Of a stretch of 64,000 nucleotides of DNA, positions 17,462-26,560 are shown piece after piece. Every line of letters starts with the position of its first letter. Position 1 is the stretch's first letter. The stretch is taken from assembly GCF_039634785.1 (NCBI RefSeq), contig NZ_JBBIAB010000006.1:248001-312000 (forward strand), given 5' to 3'. The notes under the pieces were generated by a model that was not told the origin of the DNA, made no database searches, and saw only the letters and a list, made by a program, of their open reading frames with translations. The position numbers and the translations under genes were made by a program. This DNA is from Tistrella mobilis. Lineage in GTDB: Bacteria > Pseudomonadota > Alphaproteobacteria > Tistrellales > Tistrellaceae.

Positions 17462-18388
17462 TCAGCCGCCGCTGCGGCGCAGCTGCCGCTGGCAGGCCTC
17501 CACGAAGGCGCGAAGCTTTGGGTCGCCGCGGCTGGCCCGGGGATAGCACAGGAACAGGGCGTCGCGGGCGGGCATGAAGGCATCCAGCACCGTCTCCAGC
17601 CGTCCGGCGGCAAGATCGTCCGCCAGCATCAGCTCCGACCCGTAGACCAGCCCCAGCCCCTGCAGGGCGAAGGTGCGGACCAGCTTCGTGTCGTTGGTGA
17701 CGATGTCCCCCGGCGGGTCGACCGACAGCGCCTGGGCGGTGCCGTCGGGGCCGGGGCGTTCGAATTCCCAGCGATAGATCCGCCGGCTGCGGGCCAGGCG
17801 GAAGCGGATGCAGTCGTGGCGGGCGATGTCTTCCGGCACCTCGGGCCGGCCGCGGCGGGCCAGATAGTCGGGGGAGGCCGCCACCAGCCAGCGGAAGGGG
17901 CGCGAGACCCTGACCGCGATCATGTCGCGGTCGATGAATTCGCCGATCGCGATATGGGCGTCGTAGCGCCCGGCGATCTGGTCTTCCAGCCCGTCATCGA
18001 TGGTGATGTCGACGGTGACCCCGGGGCAGGCGGCGCGGAAGGCCGGGATCAGCGGGTGGATCACCGTTTCCACCGCCATCCGGTGGGCGAGCAGGCGAAG
18101 CGTGCCCGAGGGTTCGGCCGTCATCCGGCGCAGACCGTCGATGGTGCCGGTGATGGCGTCGGCCGCGGGGCCCAGCCGCCCGAGCAGGGTTTCCCCCGCC
18201 TCGGTGAGCGAAATCCGCCGGGTGGTGCGATGGAAGAGCGGCAGGCCCAGCCGCCGTTCCAGCCCCTGAAGCGCCTGGCTGACCGCCCCCGGCGTGACGC
18301 CCAGCTCGGCCGCGGCACCGCGGATGCTGCCGCGCCGGGCGATGGCCAGAAATTCATGCAGCCCGTCGAAAGGGTCGCCGTTCGCCAT
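17462..18388 (-). CDS. LysR family transcriptional regulator
   Basis: A protein of 308 residues. The winged helix-turn-helix is FLAIARRGSIRGAAAELGVTPGAVSQALQGLERRLGLPLFHRTTRRISLTEAGE. The substrate-binding region (LRLLAHRMAVETVIHPLIPAF, IGEFIDRDMIAVRV) resembles the CrgA-like LysR subgroup. It is divergent from the aldo-keto reductase/MFS pair with a 159-bp intergenic region that should contain its operator. The effector is unknown. Length and domain order are normal. Confidence 0.9.
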   Translation of the reverse strand: MANGDPFDGLHEFLAIARRGSIRGAAAELGVTPGAVSQALQGLERRLGLPLFHRTTRRISLTEAGETLLGRLGPAADAITGTIDGLRRMTAEPSGTLRLLAHRMAVETVIHPLIPAFRAACPGVTVDITIDDGLEDQIAGRYDAHIAIGEFIDRDMIAVRVSRPFRWLVAASPDYLARRGRPEVPEDIARHDCIRFRLARSRRIYRWEFERPGPDGTAQALSVDPPGDIVTNDTKLVRTFALQGLGLVYGSELMLADDLAAGRLETVLDAFMPARDALFLCYPRASRGDPKLRAFVEACQRQLRRSGG

Positions 18389-18547
18389 GGATGCAGGGTC
18401 CGGATCGCAGGAGCAGGGGTGACGGATCGCACCGCCATTGTTCAGCCATACTATACACGGCGTGACCGATCCGGGCGGTTATCCGACAGGGCGCGCCGTG
18501 CCATATCGGGCCTTGTCGACAACGACAGCGATCGAATGGGGAAAGCG

Positions 18548-19594
18548 ATGCGCTACAACACCCTTGGCGGCACGGGCCTGCTCGTGTCGGAACTCTGCCT
18601 CGGCACCATGACCTTCGGCGGCCGCGGCGGCTTCTGGACCCAGATCGGCAGGCTCGATCAGGCGGGCGCGGATGCGATCCTTGCCCGGGCGCTGGATCGG
18701 GGCGTCAATTTCATCGACACCGCCGATGTCTATTCGGGCGGACTTTCGGAAGAGATCACCGGCGCCGCCATGCGCAATTCCGGCCGGCCGCGCACCGACA
18801 TGGTGCTGGCGACCAAGGTTCTGGGGCAGGTGGGCGACGGGCCCAATGACCGCGGCGCCTCTCGCGGGCATATCATGGATGCGGTCAAGGCCAGCCTGCG
18901 CCGGCTGGGTACCGACTATATCGACCTCTACCAGATCCACGGCGTGGATCCGGTGACGCCGATCGAAGAGACGGTGCGGGCGCTCGACGATCTTGTCCGC
19001 CAGGGTCATGTGCGCTATGTCGGCGTGTCCAACTGGTCCGCCTGGCGGATCATGAAGGCGCTGGGCATCGCCGATCGGGGCGGTTTCAGCCGCTTCGCCA
19101 CGCTTCAGGCCTATTACACCATCGCCGGGCGCGATCTCGAACGCGAGCTGGTGCCGCTGATCGAGGCCGAAAAGCTGGGTCTGATGGTGTGGAGCCCGCT
19201 GGCGGGCGGCCTCTTGTCGGGCAAGTACGACCGTGACGGCAATGGCCCCGAGGGGTCGCGCCGGGCGACGTTCGATTTCCCGCCGGTGAACCGCGACCGT
19301 GCTTTCGACTGCATCGACGTGATGCGCGAGATCGCGGCGGCGCGGGGCGTGTCGGTGGCGCGGATCGCGCTCGCCTGGCTGCTGCATCAGCGGTCGGTGA
19401 TGTCGGTGATCATCGGTGCCAATACGGTGGAGCAGCTGGACGACAACCTGGCCGCGACCGAGGTCGAGCTGTCGACCGAGGATCTGGCGCGGCTGGATGC
19501 GGTGAGTGCGCTTCCGCCCGAATATCCGGGCTGGATGCTGGAACGCCAGGGGGCCGGACGCGCGGCTTCCCGGCGGCGGGGAGACGATCGGTGA
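18548..19594 (+). CDS. Aldo/keto reductase
   Basis: A protein of 348 residues with a TIM barrel. The catalytic tetrad can be read as Asp in FIDTADVYSGG with its Tyr, Lys in VLATKVLG, and His in YQIHGVDP. NADPH-binding elements include VIIGANTVEQLDDNL. The opening MRYNTLGGTGLLVSELCLGTMTFGG is typical of the YajO/YccK-type subgroup. GGGGAAAG precedes the ATG. The stop overlaps the GTG of the MFS gene (GTGA), so reductase and exporter are co-expressed, probably under the divergent LysR regulator. It likely reduces an aldehyde or ketone; the substrate is unknown. Confidence 0.9.
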   Translation: MRYNTLGGTGLLVSELCLGTMTFGGRGGFWTQIGRLDQAGADAILARALDRGVNFIDTADVYSGGLSEEITGAAMRNSGRPRTDMVLATKVLGQVGDGPNDRGASRGHIMDAVKASLRRLGTDYIDLYQIHGVDPVTPIEETVRALDDLVRQGHVRYVGVSNWSAWRIMKALGIADRGGFSRFATLQAYYTIAGRDLERELVPLIEAEKLGLMVWSPLAGGLLSGKYDRDGNGPEGSRRATFDFPPVNRDRAFDCIDVMREIAAARGVSVARIALAWLLHQRSVMSVIIGANTVEQLDDNLAATEVELSTEDLARLDAVSALPPEYPGWMLERQGAGRAASRRRGDDR

Positions 19595-20817
19595 GCGAGG
19601 CTGCGGCCACCTCTGAACCATCCGTGTCGCGAGGGCCCTCCGGGGCCCTCGTGGCGCTTTTTGCCGTGGCGACCGGTGCGCTGGTCGCCAATCTCTATTA
19701 TGCCCAGCCGATGGTGGCGGCGATCGGCGCGGATCTGGGGCTGGACCCCGATCTTGCCGGCTCGCTGACCGGCATCACCCAGATCGGCTATGGGGTGGGC
19801 CTGTTCCTGCTGGTCTCGGCCGCGGATCTGGTCGAAAACCGCCGGCTGGTGCTGGCGACGCTGGTGCTGACCACGCTGGGCCTGGCCGGCATCGCCATGT
19901 CGACCGAGGCACTGCCGCTCTTCGCCTTCTGCTTCATGGTCGGTCTTTGTGCCACCGGTGCCCAGGTGCTGGTACCGTTCATCGCAAGACTCGCGCCCGA
20001 TGCGCGCCGCGGCCAGGTGGTCGGCACGGTGATGGCGGGGCTGTTGACCGGGATCATGCTGGCGCGGCCGGCCGCCCTGTTCATTGCCGGCAGCTTCGGC
20101 TGGCGGGCGGTGTTCTGGGCCTCGGCCGCGCTGATGCTTGTGGTGGGCGCCGCCCTCTGGCGGATGATGCCGGCCTGGCAGCCGGGGCGGAGCCGCAGCG
20201 GATCGGGGCTGGTCGCCTATCTTCGCATCCTGGGCTCGATGCCCGGCCTGCTGCGCCGCCTGCCGGCGGTGCGCCGGCGGGCCGCCTATCAGGCGCTGAT
20301 GTTTGCGGCCTTCAACCTGTTCTGGACCACGGCGCCGATCATGCTGGCAGAGCGTTTCGGCCTCAGCATCCACCAGATCGGCCTGTTCGCGCTGGCCGGT
20401 GCCGGCGGCGCGCTGGTCGCCCCGGTGGCGGGCCGGCTGGCCGATCGCGGCTACAGCCGGGTGCAGACCGGGGTGGCGATGATGCTGGTGGTGGTGTCGT
20501 TCCTCGCCTCGGGCGGGGCGGTTTCGGCCGGCTCGATCATCGCGATGGCGGTGCTGGCGGTGGTGCTGGACGCGGCCATCCAGGCCAATCAGATCACGGG
20601 CCAGCGGATCATCTTTTCGACCGCGCCCGAGATCCGCGGCCGGGTGAACGCCATCTATATGACGATCATGTTCTTTGCCGGGGCCTCGGGCGCCGCCCTC
20701 GGCACGGTGATCTATCATGCCGGCGGCTGGGTGGGCGTGGTCGTGGCCGGTGCCGGGCTGGGCCTTGCCATGCTGGCGATCTATGCGACCGAATTCCGGC
20801 GCGGCCGGGCAGGCTGA
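19591..20817 (+). CDS. MFS transporter (GTG start)
   Basis: A 408-residue protein with 12 predicted helices. The first half carries LVANLYYAQPMVAAIGADLGLDPDLAGSLTGITQIGYGVGLFLL, the pattern of the DHA1-type YnfM/CmlA-like drug:proton antiporters. The second half begins around the loop near residue 205. The start is the GTG overlapping the aldo-keto reductase stop. It is probably an exporter whose expression is tied to the reductase and LysR. Its last 37 bp overlap the 3' end of the convergent MsrQ-like gene. Confidence 0.88.
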   Translation: MSEAAATSEPSVSRGPSGALVALFAVATGALVANLYYAQPMVAAIGADLGLDPDLAGSLTGITQIGYGVGLFLLVSAADLVENRRLVLATLVLTTLGLAGIAMSTEALPLFAFCFMVGLCATGAQVLVPFIARLAPDARRGQVVGTVMAGLLTGIMLARPAALFIAGSFGWRAVFWASAALMLVVGAALWRMMPAWQPGRSRSGSGLVAYLRILGSMPGLLRRLPAVRRRAAYQALMFAAFNLFWTTAPIMLAERFGLSIHQIGLFALAGAGGALVAPVAGRLADRGYSRVQTGVAMMLVVVSFLASGGAVSAGSIIAMAVLAVVLDAAIQANQITGQRIIFSTAPEIRGRVNAIYMTIMFFAGASGAALGTVIYHAGGWVGVVVAGAGLGLAMLAIYATEFRRGRAG

Positions 20818-21767
20818 GCGCGGGGGCGGGGCCTGACGGCGAGGTGCAGCCCGACGATCCCGAGCCCGGCCATCGCCACCACCGCGGCGGGGCGCGGGAA
20901 GACATCGGGCATCAGATTGGCCGCCACCACCCGCCACGGATCCAGGCTGGTGCCGAAGGCGAACCAGGCCGCTTCGATCCCGACGGTCAGAAGCCCCGCG
21001 GCCAGGGCGAGGCCGACAAGGCCCGGCACCCCCCGCACCCAGCCGGGGCGCCGGGCATCGGCCAGCCGCCAGAGCGCGGCCCAGCCCAGAATGCCGGCCA
21101 GAATGGTCGCCTCCCCCGGCTCCAGCCGGGTCTGCATGAAAAAGTGCAGGGCGCCGAGCAGGGCGGCGGCATAGACCGCCTTGTGCAGCCGTTTCCAGGT
21201 GCTGCCGCCCAGCCGTTTCGCCATGCCGTCGGTAGAGGTGGCGAGCAGGGCCGCCAGGATCAGCACGGCTACGAAGCCGATGGTGAGATAGGTCCTGAGC
21301 CAGATCTCGGATGCGATCCGGGCCAGATCGAGCTTCATCCAGACGAGATAGAGCCCGAAATGGGCGAGCGTGTAGAGCCCGGCCGCGACCCCGATCATCC
21401 GCCGGAGCTGGCCGATCTTCGGCCGGCCGAGCGAGAGTTTGAGCGGTGTGACCAGCAGCGACAGGGTCAGCAGCCGCACGGCCCAGAGCCCCGCCAGCAG
21501 CAGGGTCTCCTTGACCTGGGGCACGCTGAGCCCGGCTTCGTCGATGCCGCCGGCCGGCCCGCCCAGCCCCAGCAATCCCCGATCCGGCAGCCCCTGAAGC
21601 CCGATGCCGGGGCCTGGCTGCTGCGGCATGTCCGGTGCGGCTGCGACCAGGGTCCAGATCATCCACACGCCCGGCAGCAACAGCAGGCCGAAGACCAGCG
21701 CCTTCATCGGCGAGAAACGGCCGCGGGGGTCGTTCCAGGGCAGGGCAGGCGTGCGGGCTGAGGACAT
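20781..21767 (-). CDS. MsrQ/YedZ-like haem-binding membrane protein
   Basis: A protein of 328 residues with the ferric-reductase-like transmembrane fold. The core RRMIGVAAGLYTLAHFGLYL, RTYLTIGFVAVLILAALLATST and WKRLHKAVYAAALLGALHFF carries the histidines expected to bind haem b in MsrQ. The N-terminus has PWNDPRGRFSPMKALV, typical of longer alphaproteobacterial forms. Three further helices follow the core. MsrQ passes electrons from the quinone pool or flavin reductase to the periplasmic methionine sulfoxide reductase MsrP, but no msrP gene is next to it here. The start was placed at MSSARTP with AGGGA upstream. Confidence 0.72.
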   Translation of the reverse strand: MSSARTPALPWNDPRGRFSPMKALVFGLLLLPGVWMIWTLVAAAPDMPQQPGPGIGLQGLPDRGLLGLGGPAGGIDEAGLSVPQVKETLLLAGLWAVRLLTLSLLVTPLKLSLGRPKIGQLRRMIGVAAGLYTLAHFGLYLVWMKLDLARIASEIWLRTYLTIGFVAVLILAALLATSTDGMAKRLGGSTWKRLHKAVYAAALLGALHFFMQTRLEPGEATILAGILGWAALWRLADARRPGWVRGVPGLVGLALAAGLLTVGIEAAWFAFGTSLDPWRVVAANLMPDVFPRPAAVVAMAGLGIVGLHLAVRPRPRAQPARPRRNSVA

Positions 21768-22011
21768 CTGGCGGGTCCCTGAGACGGGTGGGGCTGCCCC
21801 ACAGATGTCGGCAGATCGGCCGGCGGGGCAAGCCGGCAGCCGCTCGCGGCGGGTCACTTTCCTGTGAGAGCCGGCCCGGCAGGGGCAGGGCCTCGCGCAA
21901 ATGATGAATTTTTACGACGCATATCGACTCAATGGTTCAATCCATGGTGGAATCCCCTCCTGCCGGCGAAGCACCGGCGCCCCTGCCACGCCAGGAGAGG
22001 AGATGTGTGTC

Positions 22012-22398
22012 ATGGACGTTCATGCCATCGGTAAGATCGCCGGCGATCTGCCCCTGTTGACCATCGGCCCCGATACCAGGCCGGAAGACGCCATGGCGGC
22101 CATGCGGCCGCTGGCCGCGGCCAATGGCTGCATGGCCTATCTGCTGCGCTATGCCGGCCAGGTGCCGTGGGAACGCCACCCCCATGACGAGCAGGTCCAG
22201 GTGCTGGACGGCGCCATCCAGCTGACCCTGCTGCACGACAGCGGTCCGGAAACCGTGAAGATCGAGGCGGGCGGCTTCGTGGTCATCCCCGCCGGCATCT
22301 GGCACCACCCGGCCCCGGCCCCCGAGGCCACCACCTTCGCGGTAACCTCCATGGCCGGCACCGAACACTCGGTCGCTCAGGACCCCCGCGCCGGCTGA
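22012..22398 (+). CDS. Small cupin-domain protein
   Basis: A single-domain cupin of about 128 residues. The first metal motif reads PWERHPHDEQVQVLDG and the second GGFVVIPAGIWHHP, so two or three His plus Glu/Asp metal ligands are available. Such small cupins are sensors, isomerases or dioxygenases, and nothing here decides which. AGGAG lies 9 bp before the chosen ATG (MDVHAIG). An ATG 9 bp earlier is also possible but would be too close to that site. It is transcribed alone and ends just before an intergenic repeat whose 12-bp hairpin may act as terminator. Confidence 0.75.
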   Translation: MDVHAIGKIAGDLPLLTIGPDTRPEDAMAAMRPLAAANGCMAYLLRYAGQVPWERHPHDEQVQVLDGAIQLTLLHDSGPETVKIEAGGFVVIPAGIWHHPAPAPEATTFAVTSMAGTEHSVAQDPRAG

Positions 22399-22445
22399 GG
22401 GACGCCGGGCACCGCACCCGGTACTCAGGCCCTCCCCCCGGAGCT

Positions 22446-22555
22446 GCACCAGCCATCAAGGATGGCTGGTGCAAGCCGCCATTGCGGCGGCGGCCAAGGC
22501 CACGGGAGTGGCCGCCCGGCGAGGGGCTAACAGACTCGCCCGCCCGGCGAGGGAC
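22446..22555 (-). repeat. GC-rich intergenic repeat, reverse copy with 12-bp hairpin
   Basis: Read on the minus strand this holds the blocks CCCTCGCCGGGCGG, CTTGGCCGCCGCCGCAATGG and CGGCTTGCACCAGCC that recur at 24899-25098 and 29648-29700. The outer end is a perfect 12-bp hairpin (arms GCACCAGCCATC / GATGGCTGGTGC, 3-nt loop) at 22446-22472. It lies between the convergent cupin and MocR genes, where it could also terminate transcription. No open reading frame fits it. Confidence 0.65.
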
Positions 22556-22586
22556 CAAAAAAACGACTCCCTCTCCCTCTCCCTCC

Positions 22587-23960
22587 CTACGTATACAGCA
22601 ACCGCCCCGGCCGCATGCTGTCGGCCAGGGCCCGGGCGACGGTGTCCTCTTCGCCCGGATGGAGGCCGGCGATGCCGACACGCACGCCGGGGCCGCTGCG
22701 CAGGCGGAAGATTTCTCCGGCCTGGATGGACCAGCCGCGGGCGAGCATGCCCTGGACGACTTCTGCCTCGCGCTGGACGGGCACCCAGACATGCAGGCCC
22801 GAGCGGCCGAGGGCGATGACGCCGTGATCGGCCAGCCGTGCGGCCAGGGCCTCGCGCCGGGCGCCGTAGGAACGGGCGGCCCGTTCGATCACCTGGTCGG
22901 TGCCGGGGGCCGTCCACAGCCTGAGCACCAGACGCTGGATGATGTGGCTGACCCAGCGTGGGCCCAGCGCCTGCTGGTCCTGCATGCGGGCGATGGTCAT
23001 CGGGTCGCCGGCGACGATGGCAAGGCGCAGATCCGGGCCCAGGAATTTCGACACCGAGCGGATCACCGTCCAGGGGCGGGCGGCCATGCGGGCGGGGGCG
23101 AGGGTCTGGGCCGGCACGCCCGACACGGCGCTCGCGTGATCATCCTCGATCACCAGCACCTCGGGATGGCGGTCGAGCAGGGCGCGCAGCCGGGCGGCCC
23201 GTTCGGCGCCGAGACAGGCGCCGGTCGGGTTCTGGGCGCGGGGGGTGGTTACCACCGCGCGCACCCCGGCGGCGAGGGCGGCATCCAGCGCTTCGGGCAG
23301 CACGCCGTCTTCGTCCAGGGCCATCGGCACGGGCCTGAGGCCCAGGGAACGGACCAGCAGCAGGGCCGAGACATAGCCCGGATCCTCGATCGCGATCGGG
23401 TCTCCCGGCCGCAGATGGGCGCGCAATGCCCGTTCCAGCCCGTCCATGGCGCCCGAGACGATGGCGATGCGGCCGGCCTGCAGACCGTCGGCGCGGAACA
23501 CCCGCTGAGCGTGTGCTACCAGTTCGGGATCGTCCTCCACCATCTCATAGCCACCGGGCGGCAGGTCGAGCCGGGCGAGGAAAGGGGCGAGATCGGGCAG
23601 CAGCGACGCATCGACATTGCCCGAGGCGAGGTCGCGGACATCGGCCGGTATCTCGCTGCGGTAAATCTCGACCGAGGGCGGCGCGGCCACGCGGGAGCCC
23701 TGGCGGCCGTTTCCGGTGACGAGACCGGCTTCACGCAGACGGGCGTAGGCGGCGGTCACGGTGTTGCGATTGACGCCCAGCCGTTCGGCCACATCGCGCA
23801 CCGAGGGCAGCTGCTCGCCGGGGGAGACCTGGCCGCTGCGGATCGCCCGCTCGACGCTGGCAGCGATCTCTGCCGCCGATCTGCCGGTGACGAAATGCAT
23901 CGGGTGAGGGACTCCGGTGAGTGGGGCATGGGTCCGGATCGGACCGAGTGTCTCGGACAT
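22587..23960 (-). CDS. MocR-family regulator (GntR HTH fused to aminotransferase-like domain)
   Basis: A protein of 457 residues. The N-terminal GntR winged helix (IRSGQVSPGEQLPSVRDVAERLGVNRNTVTAAYARLREAGLV) is joined to a fold-type I PLP domain with TTPRAQNPTGACLG, VIEDDHASAVSGV and the PLP lysine in VIRSVSKFLGPDLRLAIVAG. MocR proteins use pyridoxal phosphate as cofactor or effector to regulate neighbouring, often divergent, genes. The adjacent divergent genes encode a glutamine amidotransferase and a PLP enzyme, serine hydroxymethyltransferase. A 10-bp dyad in the 227-bp intergenic region is a likely target. Another start 60 bp inside (MHFVTGRSA) is possible. Confidence 0.9.
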   Translation of the reverse strand: MSETLGPIRTHAPLTGVPHPMHFVTGRSAAEIAASVERAIRSGQVSPGEQLPSVRDVAERLGVNRNTVTAAYARLREAGLVTGNGRQGSRVAAPPSVEIYRSEIPADVRDLASGNVDASLLPDLAPFLARLDLPPGGYEMVEDDPELVAHAQRVFRADGLQAGRIAIVSGAMDGLERALRAHLRPGDPIAIEDPGYVSALLLVRSLGLRPVPMALDEDGVLPEALDAALAAGVRAVVTTPRAQNPTGACLGAERAARLRALLDRHPEVLVIEDDHASAVSGVPAQTLAPARMAARPWTVIRSVSKFLGPDLRLAIVAGDPMTIARMQDQQALGPRWVSHIIQRLVLRLWTAPGTDQVIERAARSYGARREALAARLADHGVIALGRSGLHVWVPVQREAEVVQGMLARGWSIQAGEIFRLRSGPGVRVGIAGLHPGEEDTVARALADSMRPGRLLYT

Positions 23961-24140
23961 TTATGGCGTCATCCGCTTTCGGGGGCAATCGGCGAGCCGG
24001 TCCGGCCCCCACGACAGAGAGCGCGGGAGAGGGCCGGCAGGTGTGGCGTGTCGCGGCAGGCGGAACCAGGCTGCCCGGGTCGTGCATTTCGGGCGAACGT
24101 CGTGGTTGCAGTGCGGCGAGGAAGAGGCTAGATATATCGG

Positions 24141-24168
24141 CACATGCCAAATGAGATATTGGCATGTG
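24141..24168. promoter_or_regulatory. 10-bp inverted repeat upstream of amidotransferase, candidate MocR operator
   Basis: The arms CACATGCCAA and TTGGCATGTG are perfect inverted repeats separated by 8 bp. They lie 20 bp before the amidotransferase ATG and 180 bp from the divergent MocR start. An A/T-rich stretch (TAGATATAT) just upstream could be the -10 region. Position suggests repression or control of the amidotransferase-SHMT unit; the binder is inferred. Confidence 0.5.
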
Positions 24169-24187
24169 TCATTAATCGGAGGCAACG

Positions 24188-24889
24188 ATGCTGAAGACCG
24201 CCGTCGCCATTCGCCACCTCGCCTTCGAGGATCTGGGCTGCTTCGGGCCGGTCCTGGAACGCGCCGGCTACAAGGTCCACTACTACGATGCCGGTGTGGA
24301 CGAGCTCTGGACCCTGGATCCCCTGACCACCGGGCTGATCGTGGTGCTCGGCGGGCCGATCGGTGCCTATGAGGAGGAGAAATATCCCTTCCTCACCGAA
24401 GAGCTGCAGCTGATCGAGCGGCGCCTGGCCAGCGGCAAGCCGATCTTCGGCGTTTGCCTGGGGGCGCAGCTGATGGCGCGGGTGCTGGGGGCGAAGGTCT
24501 ATCCGGGCCCGGCCAAGGAAATCGGCTTTTCGGAGCTGACGCTGACCGAAGCCGGCCGCCGGTCCTGCCTGAACGTGTTCGAAGGCGGGCCGGTGCTGCA
24601 CTGGCACGGGGATCGCTTCGACCTGCCCGAGGGGGCGGAGGCGCTCGCCTCCACGGAAATCTGCCCGGTGCAGGCCTTCTCTTACGGCGCCAACGCCTTC
24701 GGCGCCCAGTTCCACCCGGAAGCGGGCGGCGAGGGCTTCGAGCGGTGGCTGATCGGCCACACCATCGAGCTCGGCGCCGCCGGCGTCGACGTGCCGCGGC
24801 TGCGCGCCGATAACGAGCACTGGGGCCCGATCCTGAAGCCGCGCGCCGAAGCCTGCCTCGAGACCTGGCTGCGCAATCTCGACGGGTAG
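24188..24889 (+). CDS. Class I glutamine amidotransferase (GMP synthase-like GATase1)
   Basis: A stand-alone class I glutamine amidotransferase of 233 residues. The oxyanion strand is [18 protein letters not shown], the nucleophile elbow [15 protein letters not shown] supplies Cys, and His-Glu are in [14 protein letters not shown]. There is no synthetase domain, so it resembles GuaA-N or the YfeJ-like group that hydrolyse glutamine or gamma-glutamyl compounds. It is divergent from the MocR regulator and precedes the serine hydroxymethyltransferase by 272 bp, a gap filled by repeat sequence. A good ribosome site (CGGAGGC) precedes the ATG. Acceptor unknown. Confidence 0.87.
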   Translation: MLKTAVAIRHLAFEDLGCFGPVLERAGYKVHYYDAGVDELWTLDPLTTGLIVVLGGPIGAYEEEKYPFLTEELQLIERRLASGKPIFGVCLGAQLMARVLGAKVYPGPAKEIGFSELTLTEAGRRSCLNVFEGGPVLHWHGDRFDLPEGAEALASTEICPVQAFSYGANAFGAQFHPEAGGEGFERWLIGHTIELGAAGVDVPRLRADNEHWGPILKPRAEACLETWLRNLDG

Positions 24890-24898
24890 TGTGTCAGT

Positions 24899-25098
24899 CC
24901 CTCGCCGGGCGGGCGAGTCGGTTAGTCCCTCGCCGGGCAGGCGCTACCGCGCCCTTGGCCGCCGCCGCAATGGCGGCTTGCTCCCGCACGGGGCGTGCGG
25001 GAGCGGGAGTCTGTTTGGCCCTCGCCGGGCGGCCACTACCGTGGCCTTGGCCGCCGCCGCAATGGCGGCTTGCACCAGCCACCCCGGGTGGCTGGTGC
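24899..25098 (+). repeat. Tandem GC-rich intergenic repeats with two hairpins
   Basis: A partial copy starts at 24899 and two fuller copies begin near 24927 and 25019. Each full copy runs CCCTCGCCGGGC, then a variable segment, CTTGGCCGCCGCCGCAATGG, CGGCTTG, and closes with its own hairpin. The first hairpin has arms CTCCCGCACG / CGTGCGGGAG around 3 nt (24981-25003). The second is a 13-bp palindrome from GCACCAGCCACCC (25072-25098). The block fills most of the 272-bp gap between amidotransferase and SHMT genes. It may attenuate or stabilise the transcript. Confidence 0.7.
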
Positions 25099-25161
25099 GG
25101 GTTGCGTTCTGCTGTCGTCGTCGCTTCTTTCCCCCCACCGCTGCCTTCGGAAATCGCCACC

Positions 25162-26454
25162 ATGCTGAAGACTGCGCCTGTTTCCGTTCCCGATCGCGAT
25201 GCGTCGCTTGCCGCGATCGATCCCGACCTCGCCCGCGCCATCCGTGCCGAGGAACGCCGTCAGCAGAGCCAGATCGAGCTGATCGCCTCGGAAAACCTGG
25301 TCAGCCGCGCGGTTCGCGAGGCCCAGGGGTCGGTGCTGACCAACAAATATGCCGAAGGCTATCCCGGCCGGCGCTATTACGGCGGCTGCGATCCGGTCGA
25401 TCGGGCCGAGACGCTGGCGATCGACCGGGTTCGCCGGCTGTTCGGCGCCGCCTATGCCAATGTCCAGCCGCATTCCGGTGCCAATGCCAATCTGGCGGTG
25501 CTGTTTGCCCTGCTGGAGCCGGGCGATACGGTGATGGGGCTGGATCTCGCCTGCGGCGGGCATCTGACCCATGGCTCGCCGGTCAGCCTGTCGGGGCGCT
25601 GGTTCAAGGCGGTCACCTATAAGGTACGCGCCGATGACGAGACCATCGACTGGGACCAGATGGCGGCGGAAGCCCGGCGGACCCGGCCGCGGCTGATCTT
25701 CGTGGGCGGCTCGGCCTATCCCCGGACGATCGATTTCGCCCGCGCCCGCGCGATCGCCGACGAGGTCGGCGCCTGGCTGATGGCCGATATCGCCCATTAT
25801 GCCGGGCTGATCGCCTGCGGCCTCTATCCCGATCCGGTGCCGCATGCCCATGTGGTGACCTCCACCACCCACAAGACCCTGCGCGGCCCGCGCGGCGGCA
25901 TCATCCTGACCAACGATCCGGATATCGCGCGGCGCATCGACAAGGCGGTGTTCCCCGGCGTCCAGGGCGGGCCGCTGATGCATGTCATCGCCGCCAAGGC
26001 CGTCGCCTTCCACGAGGCACTGCAGCCGGATTATCGCGCCTATATCCACGACGTCGTCGGCAATGCCGCAGCGCTTGCCCGCACGCTGGATGCAGGCGGC
26101 CTGCGGCTGGTGACCGGTGGCACCGATTGCCATCTGGTGCTGGTCGATCTCAGGCCCTTCGCGCTGACCGGCAAAGCCGCGGTCGAGGCGATGGAAGAGG
26201 TGGGGCTGACCGCCAACAAGAACGCCGTGCCCTTCGACACCGCCACGCCCATGGTGACCTCGGGCATTCGTCTGGGCAGCCCGGCCTGCACCACCCGCGG
26301 CTTCGGGCCGGCCGAGTTCGAAACCGTCGGCCGGCTGATCCTGCAGGTTCTGGGGGCGCTGCGCGACAATGGCGGGCTGGATGCCGCGACCGCAGCCGCG
26401 GTCCGCGCCGAAGTCGACGCCCTCTGCGCCCGTTTCCCGCTGCCGGCGGCCTGA
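25162..26454 (+). CDS. glyA: Serine hydroxymethyltransferase
   Basis: A protein of 430 residues from the fold-type I PLP family. It shows [63 protein letters not shown] and the PLP lysine (about residue 238) in [14 protein letters not shown]. It interconverts serine and glycine with tetrahydrofolate. One departure stands out: the usual LAHGGHLTHG motif reads [10 protein letters not shown], with Cys near residue 131. The start ATG follows the repeat block; GGAAA is the only nearby ribosome-like site. A strong terminator follows at 26531. Location beside a MocR regulator suggests a specialised second copy, possibly acting on a serine analogue, which is an inference. Confidence 0.88.
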   Translation: MLKTAPVSVPDRDASLAAIDPDLARAIRAEERRQQSQIELIASENLVSRAVREAQGSVLTNKYAEGYPGRRYYGGCDPVDRAETLAIDRVRRLFGAAYANVQPHSGANANLAVLFALLEPGDTVMGLDLACGGHLTHGSPVSLSGRWFKAVTYKVRADDETIDWDQMAAEARRTRPRLIFVGGSAYPRTIDFARARAIADEVGAWLMADIAHYAGLIACGLYPDPVPHAHVVTSTTHKTLRGPRGGIILTNDPDIARRIDKAVFPGVQGGPLMHVIAAKAVAFHEALQPDYRAYIHDVVGNAAALARTLDAGGLRLVTGGTDCHLVLVDLRPFALTGKAAVEAMEEVGLTANKNAVPFDTATPMVTSGIRLGSPACTTRGFGPAEFETVGRLILQVLGALRDNGGLDAATAAAVRAEVDALCARFPLPAA

Positions 26455-26530
26455 TACCGTCTGTTCAGGACCCGTCTGTCGTCCACTCCCACGTTGCGGG
26501 GGATCGAGCCTCACCTGCGACGCCACTGGA

Positions 26531-26560
26531 GCCGCCCGGCGACAACCGGGCGGCTTTTTT
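26531..26560 (+). terminator. Rho-independent terminator after the SHMT gene
   Basis: A perfect 9-bp stem (GCCGCCCGG / CCGGGCGGC) with a 6-nt loop is followed directly by six T residues, 77 bp after the SHMT stop codon. Confidence 0.9.

Noticed and set aside
17000-18547. Long plus-strand frame leading into the aldo-keto reductase
   Set aside because: Only the part from 18548 resembles protein. The upstream part is antisense to the LysR gene and out of frame with TetR, so the reductase start was placed at 18548.
22446-22555. Small gene in the repeat region
   Set aside because: Open frames here are short, Arg/Ala/Pro-rich and identical in type to those in the other repeat copies; the hairpin structure explains the sequence better.
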